From assembly GCF_009602425.1 (NCBI RefSeq), contig NW_022261625.1:32375-96374 (forward strand): a stretch of DNA of 64,000 nt, written 5' to 3'. The notes under the pieces are model-generated. The model did no database searches, had not been told where the DNA came from, and saw only the letters and a list, made by a program, of their open reading frames with translations. This document shows, in pieces, positions 12,601 to 23,995 of the stretch (position 1 is the stretch's first letter; each line of letters begins with the position of its first letter). Source of the stretch: Actinia tenebrosa (taxonomy: Eukaryota; Cnidaria; Anthozoa; Actiniaria; Actiniidae). The position numbers and the translations under genes are program-made.

Positions 12601-15600
12601 CATTCTCGTTATTTCTGCCTCCATGGCTAGTTTTACATCCAAGGCGTCCGAAAGCTCAACCTCGAGCTTTGTGTTAATTGTTTTTAGTGTCACCACTTGC
12701 TCCTGTATTTCGTTTTTTTCGCTTTGTAAATGTTCTAGTTGTGTTCTAAGCTCGTCATGGTCATCCTTTTCATGCGAGTTGTTTTCCAACTGTCTCGTAG
12801 CGAATCTTGCCTTGAGGTTGTTCATTTCTTGTAAAAGTGTTTGCATTTCTTCTTCCATCATTTGTCGCTCTTTCAGAATCTTTGATAGTTTTAATTCAAT
12901 GTTAGCTTCTTCTTCTGCTTCTTCGTCGCTTTTAAGATCTTGCCCGCTGACTATAATTGTGTCATCTGCTGATGTTTGCTCAGTATCATTTGTGGTGGGT
13001 ATGTCATCTGAAGTAGTTGCGACAAGTGCTTCTGGTGGATTATGCATTTCATTATCACGTTCATTGTCATGAGACTTCGTGTCTAACTCTTTCCTTGTTG
13101 ATCTTCTTGTTTCATTTTCATCTAAAATCTCGTTTTTATCATCCTTGTTTTGCATGTTATCGGTTCTGCTATCTTCGAGTTGTTTCATAGTATTTTCATG
13201 AGCGTTGTGATCATTTTCGTCCTGATAATCATCACTTTCTTCTGAGCTTCTGGATTCAGACGAAGCGGTGTTTTTTCTGTTTTGCATACTTTTTGTATGT
13301 TTTTCTTTCAAAGTCATACATTTCGTTTTTCTTCCTATTCCTACAGAAAAACCTGCTTCCTTTTTCCTCCCGGCTACTTTTCTCCGTTGTCTGCTCATGT
13401 TCCAGGATTGTTTCCGTTTTTGAACTCGCTCCAAAAGTTCCTGGTTTTCTTTCCTGAAATGCTCAATCTGCTGTCCCATTGCCTCTTGCACGGTGCTCAT
13501 CTGTTTGTTTTCGTTTCTGAGTGATCGCAACTCCTGTTCAAGTATCTCTAGTTCTTTCAGCTTGTTTTGGCAGTCAGACAGTTTACCTTTGAGTATTGCT
13601 TTTTCTTCTGTCTGTCGCACTAAATCCTTCTCTAGCTCAATGATTAGTCTCTCCGCCTGTATTTGTTTTTCTTTTAGCTCCTCACTGGACGCCTTATACT
13701 CCTCTTGTTCTTTGAGTTTTCTTTTTATCGTATTATAATCTCCTCTCGTCATTTCTAATTCTTTCAATAAACTCTGCTTTTCCTCTTCTTGCGAAAGTCG
13801 CAGTGTCTTTAACTCTTGTTTCAACTCGAGACTGTATTTCTCCTTCTCCTGCAGTTCTTTCTTTGCTTCTTCATGACTTCGTTTCGTTATTTCAAGTTCT
13901 TTTGCAACTTGTTTCTTTTCACGAGTCAAATACAATATGGCTTTTGAACTTGAAGTGTTGACCTCAGATATTTCATTTTCCTTGTCTTCCATTACTGGAA
14001 CTACTACTTCGTTATCATTTTCGATTATAGTTAATTCTCCGATTTGAGTTTCTTTTGTTAGGAATTCAGCCATCTTGGTCGTCTGAGTTTCTGCTTCACT
14101 GCGATTCAAACTTAAGCTACAATCGTTCTGTTCCTCTAGCTTTGAAACTCGAGATTTTATTCTTTCCAGAATGACGCGAGAATCATTGAGCTTATCAAGC
14201 AATCGCTTATTTTCTCCAAGTGCCTTAGATAATGATTGCTCTAAGCTCATTTGGGTTTTGGTGAGGTGAGAAGTTTTACTTTCAAGAAGACGTGCTGTTT
14301 CACTCTCTAGTAAAAGCTTTTCTTTACTAATTTGTGTGACTGATGCCTTTGCACTGATGGCTGCCATCTCTTCATCCTGTTGCTGCATTTGATAAATGTC
14401 GGATTTATTTTTATTTTCAGATAACGTCATACTCGAAGGCTGTGTGGCTTCATCACGATTTTCGTTTTTTTGCGTGCAAATATCAGTGTTTGAATTCTCA
14501 GAGCTACCCTGGAAACTGTTTTCCTGCCAGTAAGAATCATTCAAATCCCATCCAACTTCATCACTCAAATCTTGTTTAGTCTGTGGTTGATTTTCAATAT
14601 GCTTTTCATTTTCTGGGGTCATCGTTAAACTCCTATCTTGACTCTTTATCGTGTCTTGTACCACTGTGTCATTTTCAAAATCCCAACCAATTTCGTTATA
14701 TTCTGCTGTATTTGTAACACTGTCCTTATCTTTTGTCAAAAATGCTACGTTTTTGGTATTGCTCATTTGATTTTCACTTCCAACCTGCTGGTTGCTACAG
14801 TCTATTTTTCTATAAGCAGCTCCAAACTGTTTATTTACAAGTTCCTCTTTTTCTTCTTCTTCTTCTTCTTCTTCTTCTACTGCTTTTGCTTTAATTTTCT
14901 TGACTTCATTTGAAGGCTCGCAGTGACTGGCAGTCGATTCGCTTTGGACCAAGTTCCTTTCTTCTTTAATGCTACTGAGTTCTTTCCTTAACCGGCGAAT
15001 ATCCCGCGTCTTGCCTTCCAATTCTTTTGTCTTGCGTTTGATCTCCTTTTCTAGAATAGAACACTTCTTGTTTGTTTCTTCTTGCTGTTTTTCAATCTTG
15101 CCTAAATCACCTTGTAAAATGTTTGTATTTTCTCGTAGGCGTTTCAATTCTTCTTCCATTTTACGTTTAGTGTCATCTAGTTTCTTCACTTTTCCTTCCA
15201 ATTGTTTCTTTTCGGAAGTTACCTGATTCAGTTGTTCTTCAGCATTCTCTTTCCATTCTTGGGCCTTACAGAGTTTTTCATTTAAATATTTGTTTTCTTC
15301 AAAAATCTTATGAAGCTCGCTTTGTAGCTGATTGTTCGCCACAAAAGTTTCCTGCAATCTTTTTTCCATCGTTTCTTTACAAATGTGTTGTTCTTGGTTT
15401 TGATGGTTCTCAAGCCTTGTCTTTTCATTCAACTGGTCGATTTCACTTTTCATACACTCATTAGAACATTTGAGCTCCAAAAGCTGAATCTCAAGATTGG
15501 CTGATCGCTCAATTTTTTCATTGAGCTCAATTTGTAGCAATTTTAGTTCCTGCTTGCTTTGTTCCAGGCCATTTCGTGTCTTTTCCATGTCAATTACAAC

Positions 15601-18600
15601 ATTTCTCATCTCAAACTCAGACTTAAGTTTTTCTCCTGAAACACAAACCAATTCTTCCTCTAGTTTTCTTAAAGCTTCGTTTTGTTTTTCTTGTTTCTTA
15701 ACTGCAGATAGCGTCGTTTCCTCGCTTTGTCGTAGTTTTTTCTCCAGTTGTTGGTTTTTCTCTGTTAACTCTTTTACAGTATCCTCAAAATGCGTACACT
15801 TGCCCATTTCTTCCATCTTTTCTTGTAGCTCTGTTCTTGCCTCTCGTGCTTCATCTAAAGCCTTATCTAGCTCGTCCTTCCTCAAACGGATTAAATGAAG
15901 TTCATCATGAAGAAGCCCATTTTCAGCATCCTTGTCTAAAAGTTGTTCTTGTAGCCTTTCTATTTCTTTATTAGCCTTTGACAGCATCATTTCAGCAGAG
16001 ATACTTGAATAATTCTCTAGATCATTACTTTCTTTCAATTTACAGTTCGGATCTGTGTCTCTCACCTCTAGACATCGACTGATACGATATTCCTGTAGCT
16101 GTTTTATTTTCAACATTGCTTTTTCCAAGTCTGCTTCGTAAATAGCAATCTTCTGTTCACTATTCCTAATCTTTTGGCGCAGTTCACTGTTTTCTTGTTT
16201 AACGGTGTTCATTAGATCCTCGGTGTTTTTGTAGTTTCGTTCGCGGGCACTTTCTTCATATCTCTCGTGAACATCAAAGTCTTCTTTTTTGGTTTTGATC
16301 GGAGATGTTCTGAGATGAAGGCGACTTAGGATGGTTTTTGGCGGTTCAGCAGTGATCTTAGAAGTGTTCATCATTTGTCTTCGTAGATGTTCATTGTCAT
16401 GTTCGAGAGATTTTATATGTTCTGTTTTTGCTTGGCAGTCACATCTCAACTTTTCTGCTTCGTTTATAATTTCGTTGTATTCTTTTTCTAGCGCTTCGTG
16501 ATATTCTGCCATAGAGTTTATTTCCTTTTGTAGAGTAATAACCGTTTTACCATCTTTATTATCTTTATGTGAATCAATCAGTTTGTTTATTTCTTCTTTT
16601 TCTTCCTCGCTACAACAATCATCTATGAAGACCATCTGTAATCCCTCGTTTACCGATACACTTTCCTGGTCTTCTTTTCGACCAGCACTTTTCTCTTTTA
16701 TTTTCCAGCTACACAGTTCTGACTCTATTCTCTCTAAATCTTGCGCAAGCCTGCTGTTGTCCTGTCGCAGTTTTGCTACCATGTTACGTTCCATTGCAAG
16801 CTCCTTTTCAAGTCTTTCAGATTCTTTGCTGTAAAGATCCAGTTCCGTAGAGCTGATGAAAGATTCTTCCCTTCGTTCTAATAATTCATTGCCTAGTTTT
16901 GCTTTTCTCCTTTGAAGGGTCTCAATTTGCTCTTGTAAGGATCTTTTTCCTTCTTCAATATGACGTATTCTTTCTTCCATGTCTTTTACTTTGGATTCTT
17001 TTTCTCTTGAATGGTGCTCTGCCAACATTTTTTCTTCAGACAATTTTTCGTTTCTTGTCTTCAGTTCCGTGTTTTCCTCCAACAATTTGATGATTTGCAT
17101 TTCCCGATTGCTGTTTTGGATGGAAGGAATACTTCTCAGATCAAAAACTTTTCTTCTTGAAGGAGACTTGAGGGGTGATTTCGTTGAATTGCTAAAGGCT
17201 TTGTTTTGACCTTCTTCTACGACTTCCACTTTATGATAATCTTTTAAAAATGTGTTTTCTCTTAAAGATTTCTCAAGCTCTTCCCTTAGAATAGCCACTT
17301 TCCCTTCTAGTACATCATTCTTGTCTTTATTCTCTAGATACAGTTTTCTTATCTGTTCCCAGTTGCCTTTTTCTTCAATGAGCTGAGATTCCAGATTCAG
17401 AATGATTTGTTGAGCTTTGCTTAGTTGACCTCTTACATGATAAAGCTCATCTTCAAGATCTTCATATGCAATTTGCAAAATTTTCGATGACTTATTTGAC
17501 TTTTGAATTTCCAGTGGATTCTTTAACAAAATGGCTTGTTTTTTTATAGTTTTAGTGCTACTGCTATCCAGTTTCGAGCCCTCTTGCTCTCTTTCTTCAT
17601 CGGATAAACCGACAGTGTCCTTAGTTTTGTCTTTACTTAAAGAAGGAGCATGGAAGTCTTGCATTTCACGTGCTATTTTTGTGATAATTATGTCTTCCTC
17701 ATCACTATCATCTATGTCGTTTTCAGATAAGCTTGCATTTCCTTTACCATCGGAATCGTCTCCTTCAGTTAATGTGTCATCATCTGGATTGGGCATCAAT
17801 GAATACATTTCTGTCATACTTGCTAGGCAGTTCTTTAAAACTTGAGAACCTTGTTCAGTACGTTCGGAAACGTGCGAGCCATTTTCACTTTCTCCTCCGC
17901 TAGTACTTTCGTATGAAGCTTCCGTCACATCGGAAAGTTCCCCTATTTTTAAACCTCTGTAATCCTCCACGATACTTTGAGCGTTGTTAAAGTGCTCTTT
18001 TTGTGGGATAATGCTAGCGGGGTCTGACAAAGTATCAAAGCTCTTTGCGGTTCTTTTTAAATCGCTTTCAAGATTAGCTCGTTCAATCTTGAGGTGAAAC
18101 ATGTTGGACCTAAGCTTATTGACGTAGTCTTTCATGACAATAAGTTCATCTTCAAGTCTTGCTTTTTCTTCCATGGTTGCGAAAAGTTCAGTTTCTAACC
18201 TTGATGTATCATCAAATACTTCGTTTATCTCCTGCTCGATGGTTGCCTCAGAGCTCGTTGTGCCAATCTTTTGTTTACTTGGAGATGCTTTCTCGTCCAT
18301 ACCTTTTCCTGGGTTTTCTTTGGTGTCCTGCGCATCGTAGATTCCTTGAGCTTTTGCACCCTGTTTTACGTTCGTATGCCCGCTACTTATTTCTTTTGCA
18401 AGGTTTTTTTGGACATCGATTCTGTCTTCTTGAAGGGTTCGTCCTGGTGAAGGTAGGCGATTGAGATGTTTATGCGCCAAGGCTCGACCATCCATGTGCT
18501 CAATGACTACCATCGACGCTAGTAGGGCTTTGTCAATCAGTACGTATTTGAAACAGCTTTCTAGAATATTTGCAATGTTCTCGTAGTTTGACCACATTTC

Positions 18601-21600
18601 GGTGTCTTTAATACCTGTTTGAATTTAGACCTTTAAATGTTAGACTATTGGTAAAGTGGATTTGTTTCAGTGAGGAATGGATGATAATTCGTGTTACTTG
18701 TCTACGGTTAACTTACCGATTATGTTGTTCCGTTTGAACATGATAAGTTCGCTGAGTTTCCTGCCAAGGACACCCCACTGCGGTGAATTACCTATTATTA
18801 GACAATGTTGATCATTTGTTTAGTATTACATAAACCGTAACATTTGGTCTACGCAGGATAGGGCTTACCTTGACTACAAATTAACTGTTCTCCGAATGCT
18901 GTCAATAGAAGATTTGCAACATGTTTCTCCACTCTTTCTTTCGTATGCACTAATTTGGACATAGTTTGCTTTGTATCCACGAGACAACATGGATTGGTTT
19001 CGCTCGCAGTCATTTCTTGTGACTTATCTCCTGCTCCTGACACTTCACCATGTTCAGATTTTGTATTACAATTATCTGTCTTTGCGATGTCTTTATTGCC
19101 AACCAGTAAACCGAACATTTTCTTAAGACCACCCGTCATGTTTTGAACGTATCTGCTTTGTCTTTTGGTTGGGGATTGGTCACCTTTATCAGGGACATCT
19201 CCTGGTTGCTCGGCTTTTGTAATCTTTGGTCTATAGTCTAAAAAAGTTGGGACAACGTCTTAAGTTTTTTTCAAGTATATGAAAAAAATTGTTTGATAAA
19301 GTTACTTCACAACAAAGAATGAAAGAAGAAAACATTATGCCAGAAAAAGTTCGACCCAAAGGTCCCATGAATAATCTGAATTAAAGTGGAAGAAATAAAA
19401 TGTAAAACACCATTTTTAGGAATTGCTTTCGTACCTTTTGAGTTTAGTTTGGAAGCATAATCTTCCTGTTCTTCAAATCCAAGGCATGACTCCAGGAGTT
19501 GCAGCATGTATCCCGTATTAAGGAGTATATTCTCTTGGGAACAGGTGGATGTCATATAATCCCTGACCTTAGATGGGAGGTCGCTTTGAGATACTGCCTT
19601 AAATACTGCCTCGCTTTGATATACATGATTAAGGAGTTGCATGGACATCAACTCGGCAAGGAATAGGGCCTCTATATCTGGAGCAGTGACTGTGGGAGAG
19701 TTGGATACCTTTTGCTTTAAACACGTTAACTCCGACTGCAAACTATGTTTTGCTTCTTTTTCACGCTGTACGCTCTTTGAAAGATTTTGGATCACAGACA
19801 CTAGAGTATCAGTCTGAAATTAAAAAAAGTCAAATAAAATCGGTTGATACTCCCTCTCACAGTTCCATGCGCCATCTAATAATAATAATAATAATAATAA
19901 TGGTTTAATCAATAGAATCCACGAGGTGGCTCTTCTCCTATTGATAAAACTATCTAATTTACAATAACATACACACAAGATAAATTTACGATAAACTATG
20001 AAGCTATAAAAGAAATTAGACATAATAAGAAATAAGATTGACATAATTACTATTGGATTATTCTAAGCTAGACAATTATTATACATAAATAAAAAGGACA
20101 AAAACTGAAGATACTGGGGCTACGCCCACCGCCCCCAAGCAACCACCCCAGGTCGAGATATTCGGGGCAATCTTGAAAGATAGCCGTGTCTTTGCATCAA
20201 ATGAGACGAAAGGTGAGCTTGCAATGAAAGAAACATATGAATAATAAGCCAGTTCATACTTTAAGAATCGTTTTCAGTGCACATGCTATTTTATCCCGAA
20301 TTTCTCACCTTTTGTTTAAGTAACAACAAAAGGGAAGCAAGGGTGACGTGCGCTGCAATTGCGCCGCCCCCGAGTTCGAGTCCTGCCGATCTCGATGTAT
20401 GTGAGTAGAGTTGTTTCTCTCCTGTACTTCGAGGGCTTTTCTCCGGTTTTCCTCCCTCCTCAAAAATCAATTCTTAAATTCCAATTCGATCTTTTTTCTT
20501 CTTCTTTTTCATTCGTATGTCTCGCTTCGATGCAAAGGTACAGCTACCTTTCAAGAACTATGAAACGGACTATTGGTCAAAGGTTTGACGCATGCGTGTG
20601 ATACTTATGGTCTTGATGCTACAACGCAATAGTGTTAAGCTGCTGGATGCATAAGATTAAGTTTGTTTGCTAGGTTATCTAAGAACGACCAATATTTTAT
20701 TGGTATTTTGATTGATTCACAGAGTTGATGAAACCATGCATAACTACTTACGTCACTGTTGACTACATGTTCGCTTTCTTCGTATGATGTGACAGCTGTG
20801 TTAAGTCGCTGGATTTCTCGTAAGTATTCAAGTTTTTCAAGTTTATGTCTATGGTCTGTAAAATATACAATATTTTAATTATTATCAAAAATTACCAACC
20901 CTTAATAGTCGTGATCGTTTGCCCATCCTATTACTAGGTATTTCTATTACTACCTATGAGTTACAATCATCTAGTTTCCAAACTCTGTTTTCCATGTGGG
21001 ATGCTGAACATGACATTCTTAACTATTTAGACATGCGCCTTGACCATTAGCCTCCTACGCAGACGTTCGTGTACTTGACCATATGTGCTCGTTTTTATTG
21101 TTTATTTGTTTGTTTATTCATTCATTCATTCATTTATTTTAAAGTTAGCTTTCAGACTGTATCTATAGTATTTCCTTTTAAGTTTGTGATAAAAATAGGT
21201 GGACTATGGGATTTAAAAAATGATAGATTCGTGATGTGTCGTCTCATTCTCATTTAATAAAAATTACTTAAGTCGATCACATCTATTAAAACCCACCTTG
21301 ATCTTCAAGTTTTTTTGCAAGTCTTTCTGCTAAGACTTTGTAATCCATCTAAAAGGGCGAACAAAAGAAATTAACTTAGTCAAACTATGTCTTGCCTAGG
21401 CCAGCTGTATGTGATTCACACTTTACCTCTACATTCAGCCGGGCGACATTGATTATTCTCATTGCTCGAAGTCCAAAGTTTAAACTGCATTTGGTTTCGT
21501 TGACCTCACTCAATGACGGGGCAATGCATACCTTTAAGAAAAGGGTTGCAGAATATCTTTAACGTCGTAAGTCTGAATGGCTAATAAGAATAGCTAGCTA

Positions 21601-23995
21601 AAATATATTTAAAAAATATACATACGATAAAGTTAGTTTTTCCATTATCCCCAAGGCAGTCTTGCAATAGACGTGTAAGTGTTGAGTTTCTGTAGGGAAC
21701 GTGTCGTTGTTTTCCTCTAGCCAAAGCATGAATCACATTCCTATTAGATATGGCAAAAAAAAAGAAAATTAGGCATAGATCAGGCAGTGTAATCTAAAAT
21801 ACGGTTGAGTGCTTGATTGATTCATCTTACCCTAGCTCTAATAATGAAGTGTTGAGATATTTAGCCTCTGTCAACCGTACTCCTTCGGCCTTGGTCTTCG
21901 TAAGACGCTCACTTCCCGCGAGATCACAACTGGAACAAAAGTCAGAATCATATATTTCCTACACTCATTCAAACTATCACTACTTTAAAGTCTGACTTGC
22001 ATTGTCTATACTTACAGGTTAATTTTCCCTTTTACGATCACATCCCCTTTAAAAGAATGGCTGTCATCCAGCTTTGAGATAATAGGAAAATGTCTTATTA
22101 ATTATCAAATAAAATGCTTTATTGCTAAAAGTAAGTGTGACTGTAGACTGGTGCAAGTCAATCAACAATCTTGCTGCCCAGGTTTTCCCGGCTATAAATG
22201 TGGAAAATACTTTCTATTAGCCGTTCGCTCCTGATATAAACACTTCTCCTTTCAGAATCAAATTACCTCTTTTTCCATGAGCTCCTTTAGGCACTCCCTT
22301 TCTCTCTAAAAGGATAATGATGAAGGAATTAAATCTCTTTACGATCAGTATTTGAATAAGTATACAAGGGTGAGATACCTACCCTGTGGTGCGATTTTCT
22401 TTCTTGTTTCAGTTCCTTCAAAAGGTTATTTATTGTCTCGTCCACCGCCATAATTGAGTCGTGTACATTTTCGGGAGATGTTGGCGCTAAATCTTCACGA
22501 GAAGCTTGCTCTGAAAATAGAATAACGGACTCTCCATAAGCTCAATGTGATCCGAGTTGTCATTTGCCATACGTGGTTATGTGCATATTTTTGATATTTA
22601 CCCATTGCAATGTGCGCTTTGAGCCTTCTCTCAATGATAAGTTGCATGATGGAATGGGACCTGCAACAAAAAATACGCACTCTTCCTTATTAACCAGACA
22701 CAACTTGCACCATGTACCATGCACATGATTTACTAAGACTGTCTTCCTTATTAACCAGACACAACTTGTACCATGTACCATGCACATGATTTACTAAGAC
22801 TGTCTTCCTTATTAACCAGACACAACTTGTACCATGTACCATACACATGATTTACTAAGACTGTCTTCCTTATTAACCAGACACAACTTGTACCATGTAC
22901 CATGTACTTGATTTACCTGCTGGAATGACGAACCATCTTGGTCTCAGCCATTACCAGTTGTCTTTTTCCATATTCAAGTAAAGCCAGTACGTCGTCGGCT
23001 GATTTTACTTCGTTTTGTGTTAGATTGGCTACGTAAACTCCTGATTTAAGAGAAAAAGATTAGGCTAGAGTTACCTGGATACAGTACAAAGTAAAGTTTG
23101 GATGTTATTTTTTTACCTTTCTTGGGATGTTCCCGCACTGGGAGCTCAACTGTAAACCTTGGGTTAAGAAGGTCGTAAACTTTCTCCTGGTAAACTTGAA
23201 GAAAGGAGCACGTGATCTAAAGAATTCAATTCAGCTTTATAAATCTCTTGTTCAGTTTAAGATTGTCACTAACAGTTGCTATCATTACATACCTTGTAAC
23301 TGTGTATCGCATCATCCTGTATTCTTTCGAAACAGTGACTCACGACATTTGTAGTTACTCCATCCTCTGATAGCAAGGTATAGGTCTTGCCTACAGTAAA
23401 AATGTATTAGTTCTGCTGTTTCCTCTTCAGAATATTCAAATATTCAATATTTAAATAAGAATGTTTAACTTACCTGTGCCTGTTTGCCCATAGGTTAGCA
23501 GTGTTCCTTTGTAACCATTAAGAGCTGCATACACAAGAGGTCGTCCCACTTTAAGGTACACCTATTTGATCATTTTAGACCATAATTTTAGTATAGAATA
23601 TAAGACGATGTTTATTGCTACATATAACGAGATACCTCATAATTGGACGCTTCTGGACCAAAAACACCATCAAAGAAGTAATTAGTTTCTCTTCGCGGAT
23701 CTAGTACTCGAATCTGAATGACAAGTAAATCAATCATTTACACTACTGTCAGTATTATTTAATTCAAACGTGGATCAAAAATGAATGTGCTTACCAAAGA
23801 GTGATCATGGTGTAAAGCTATAGCATTGGTTTCTTTCTTATCCTTTTCTTTGTCAGTGAAGGGACGCACCCGAGCATAGACCTGTATCCTACCTGCTTCT
23901 GTAAATTAGCAAAACACCAGGACATTTAGTTGAATAAAACATACGTGTTAGTATATAAAGATGATTGTTTTATGGTTACCTTTGCCTTTTGTCAT
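9603..23995 (-). CDS. Giant kinesin with ungrouped/ARK-like motor and coiled-coil tail
   Basis: Twenty-one phase-consistent exons (9966 nt, 3321 aa): 23980-23995, 23795-23898, 23636-23713, 23474-23561, 23293-23390, 23117-23216, 22917-23040, 22602-22660, 22383-22510, 22267-22305, 22016-22071, 21831-21929, 21626-21740, 21427-21531, 21297-21348, 20752-20855, 19435-19813, 18869-19237, 18717-18791, 11086-18614, 9603-9851. N-terminal motor, residues about 10-403: P-loop GQTGTGKT (91-98), switch I HSSRSH (200-205), switch II DLAGSE (299-304). The end of the motor, [15 protein letters not shown], resembles plant ARK/KIN-UA kinesins, not kinesin-1 or CENP-E; the family call is inference from remembered sequences. 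About 60 extra charged residues lie between switch I and switch II. The tail is long heptad coiled coil with acidic and Ser-rich breaks. The last exon supplies a basic end ([17 protein letters not shown]). If the final intron is not removed, translation stops at 11038. One ambiguous base at 12062. Confidence 0.88.
10169..10437. mobile_element. MITE-like family, copy 2 (most complete)
   Basis: The ends GATAGAGTGCACACC and GTGCGTGCACTCTATT are inverted copies. The interior has TCCGTGAAAC, TAATCAAACAATAGAAAACA and ATTAGTACTATTTA blocks shared with copies at 563, 26985 and 50666. It lies in the last intron of the kinesin gene (9852-11085), which holds nothing else recognisable. Confidence 0.65.
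19868..20100 (-). repeat. Non-LTR retroposon-like 3' tail with (TAA)n
   Basis: An (AAT)n run at about 19877-19901 precedes TGGTTTAATC. Read on the minus strand this is GATTAAACCA followed by a TTA array, as at 3' ends of many LINEs. No reverse transcriptase is recognised. It lies in kinesin intron 16. Confidence 0.4.
20340..20490 (+). repeat. SINE-like repeat
   Basis: A B-box-like GAGTTCGAGTCCTGC is followed by CTTTTCTCCGGTTTTCCTCC and an A-rich CAAAAATCAATTC tail. No clear A box is retained. I recall similar cassettes from stony-coral genomes, which supports an anthozoan source but was not checked. Located in kinesin intron 16. Confidence 0.45.
22681..22916. repeat. 61-bp tandem repeat, about four copies
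   Basis: Copies begin TCTTCCTTATTAACCAGAC at 22681, 22742, 22803 and 22864, nearly identical. The array fills most of kinesin intron 7 (22661-22916) and ends at the donor of exon 7. Confidence 0.9.

Noticed and set aside
16979-17209. Possible nested gene inside the kinesin
   Set aside because: Plain antisense shadow with no splice sites or codon signature of its own.
11100-18464. Many plus-strand open frames opposite the kinesin tail exon
   Set aside because: They are Ser/Phe/Leu-rich antisense reflections of Lys/Glu-rich coiled coil, with no splice or homology support.
22681-22916. CRISPR-like direct repeats
   Set aside because: The units are contiguous 61-bp tandem copies without variable spacers, in a eukaryotic intron.
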